Shown in pieces: positions 63,390 through 64,000 of a stretch of 64,000 nucleotides of DNA. Below the pieces are notes generated by a model. That model was not told where the DNA came from. It saw nothing but the letters and a program-made list of their open reading frames with translations, and did not search any database. This DNA comes from Roseiarcus sp963813555. GTDB lineage: Bacteria > Pseudomonadota > Alphaproteobacteria > Rhizobiales > Beijerinckiaceae. Position numbers and translations under genes: made by a program. Location: NCBI GenBank assembly GCA_963813555.1, contig CAWEZX010000002.1, positions 930,001-994,000 on the forward strand. Reading direction: 5' to 3'. Each line of letters begins with the position of its first letter. Position 1 is the first letter of the stretch.

Positions 63390-63989
63390 CGCACGCCGAC
63401 GCGTCCGCATTCCTTTCCGGCCTGATCTACTGCGGCTGCCGCGCTGGCCCCTATTCGCTGCGGGAGGCGGGCCGTTTCGCATGCTCGGCGCATGTCGCCA
63501 ATGGCACGTGCTCCAATAGCTGGACCATTCCTCGCGTTGAGCTCGAGCAGCGGGTGCTGGCGGGCTTGAAAGATCGGATGAGGGCGCCAGAGGTGGTAGC
63601 CGAAGCGATGCGAGCCTATGCGGAGGAGACCAATCGGCTCAATCGCGAGCGCCGCTTGAACGGCGATGCCTGGCGCATGGAGCTGGAAAAGACAGAGCGG
63701 GAACTGGAAAAAGCTGTCGACGCGATCCTCGCCGGCATCCCCCGCTCAAGTTGAAGGACCGATCGAGACGCTCGAATCCAGCAAAGCCGAACTGACCGCC
63801 AGGCTTTCAAATATTCCGGACAACACACCTGACCTACTGCCAAGTGCCGCGCTGATTTACGCGAAGAAGGTTGGTCGGTTGACGGAAGCACTAAATCGCG
63901 CCGAGGATCGAGCGGAAGCAGCCGAGGCCATTAGAGCACGGCGCGTTTTGACGGAATCGGGATCCCCAAATCAGGGGCGATCTGGTTGA
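63390..63989 (+). pseudogene. large serine recombinase, C-terminal fragment, frame broken
   Basis: C-terminal part of a large serine recombinase: zinc-ribbon SGLIYCGCRAGPYS with FACSAHVANGTCSN, then the coiled-coil VELEQRVLAGLKDRMRAPEV, EETNRLNRERRLNGDAWRME and ELEKAVDAILAGIP. The frame changes near 63745; ETLESSKAELTARLSNI and RRVLTESGSPNQ continue it to 63989. The N-terminal resolvase domain with the catalytic serine is absent upstream (replaced by IS21 debris). Confidence 0.75.
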
Positions 63990-64000
63990 GAGTCCAAGCT

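Noticed and set aside
1..64000. CRISPR array, rRNA operon or intact tRNA gene
   Set aside because: No regularly spaced repeats and no rRNA or full tRNA sequence was found by eye in the window.

Overview
The window looks like an alphaproteobacterial chromosome of the Hyphomicrobiales (Rhizobiales), probably near Beijerinckiaceae/Methylocystaceae. The evidence is the infA-maf-yacG operon, a MucR/Ros regulator, adjacent psd-pssA, a SAM-II riboswitch before metZ, the long-form dCTP deaminase and high GC. The family placement is an inference from gene content; there is no rRNA or tRNA in the window to test it.

Region 1 (0-26 kb) is ordinary core chromosome: the end of a Ca2+/H+ antiporter, a ketopantoate reductase-like enzyme, a HAD phosphatase overlapping an oligopeptidase B, a GT2-yacG-maf-infA operon, an exported alpha/beta hydrolase, an RND efflux pump with its lipoprotein adaptor, phosphatidylserine synthase and decarboxylase, an Atm1-type ABC exporter, MucR, upp, pgsA-moaD-moaE, small envelope proteins, a Tat-exported SMP-30 protein, a DCC1/lipase-maturation-factor fusion, a lone P-II protein and hemW.

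Region 2 (26-34 kb) is a mobile-element island. One SAM-dependent methyltransferase gene is split into three pieces by an IS3 element (TAT target duplication; removing it restores the frame) and an IS1595 element. Upstream lie an IS91-type element with a tyrosine integrase, the 5' end of a group II intron, and a palindrome-rich non-coding stretch.

Region 3 (34-50 kb) returns to housekeeping and surface functions: metZ behind a SAM-II riboswitch, dcd, secE-nusG (not followed by the usual rplK-rplA genes), a methyltransferase and two GT2 glycosyltransferases, a LysR regulator, trxB, choline-sulfatase, and a 1035-residue TIR-STAND-repeat protein (bacterial NLR-like, a candidate anti-phage sensor). 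An RgpF-like glycan protein and gmhB follow.

Region 4 (50-64 kb) is mostly decaying mobile DNA (IS1595, IS256, IS5, ISL3, IS3, IS21 and serine-recombinase remnants) around a damaged glycosyltransferase cluster, an MsbA-like ABC exporter and the tail of a PPK2 gene.

One general caution applies. At least six non-transposon genes (the RND adaptor, pssA, a methyltransferase, trxB and two glycosyltransferases) each contain one single-base frame break while both halves keep conserved sequence. trxB and pssA are expected to be needed by the cell, so many of these breaks may be assembly indels rather than true mutations.
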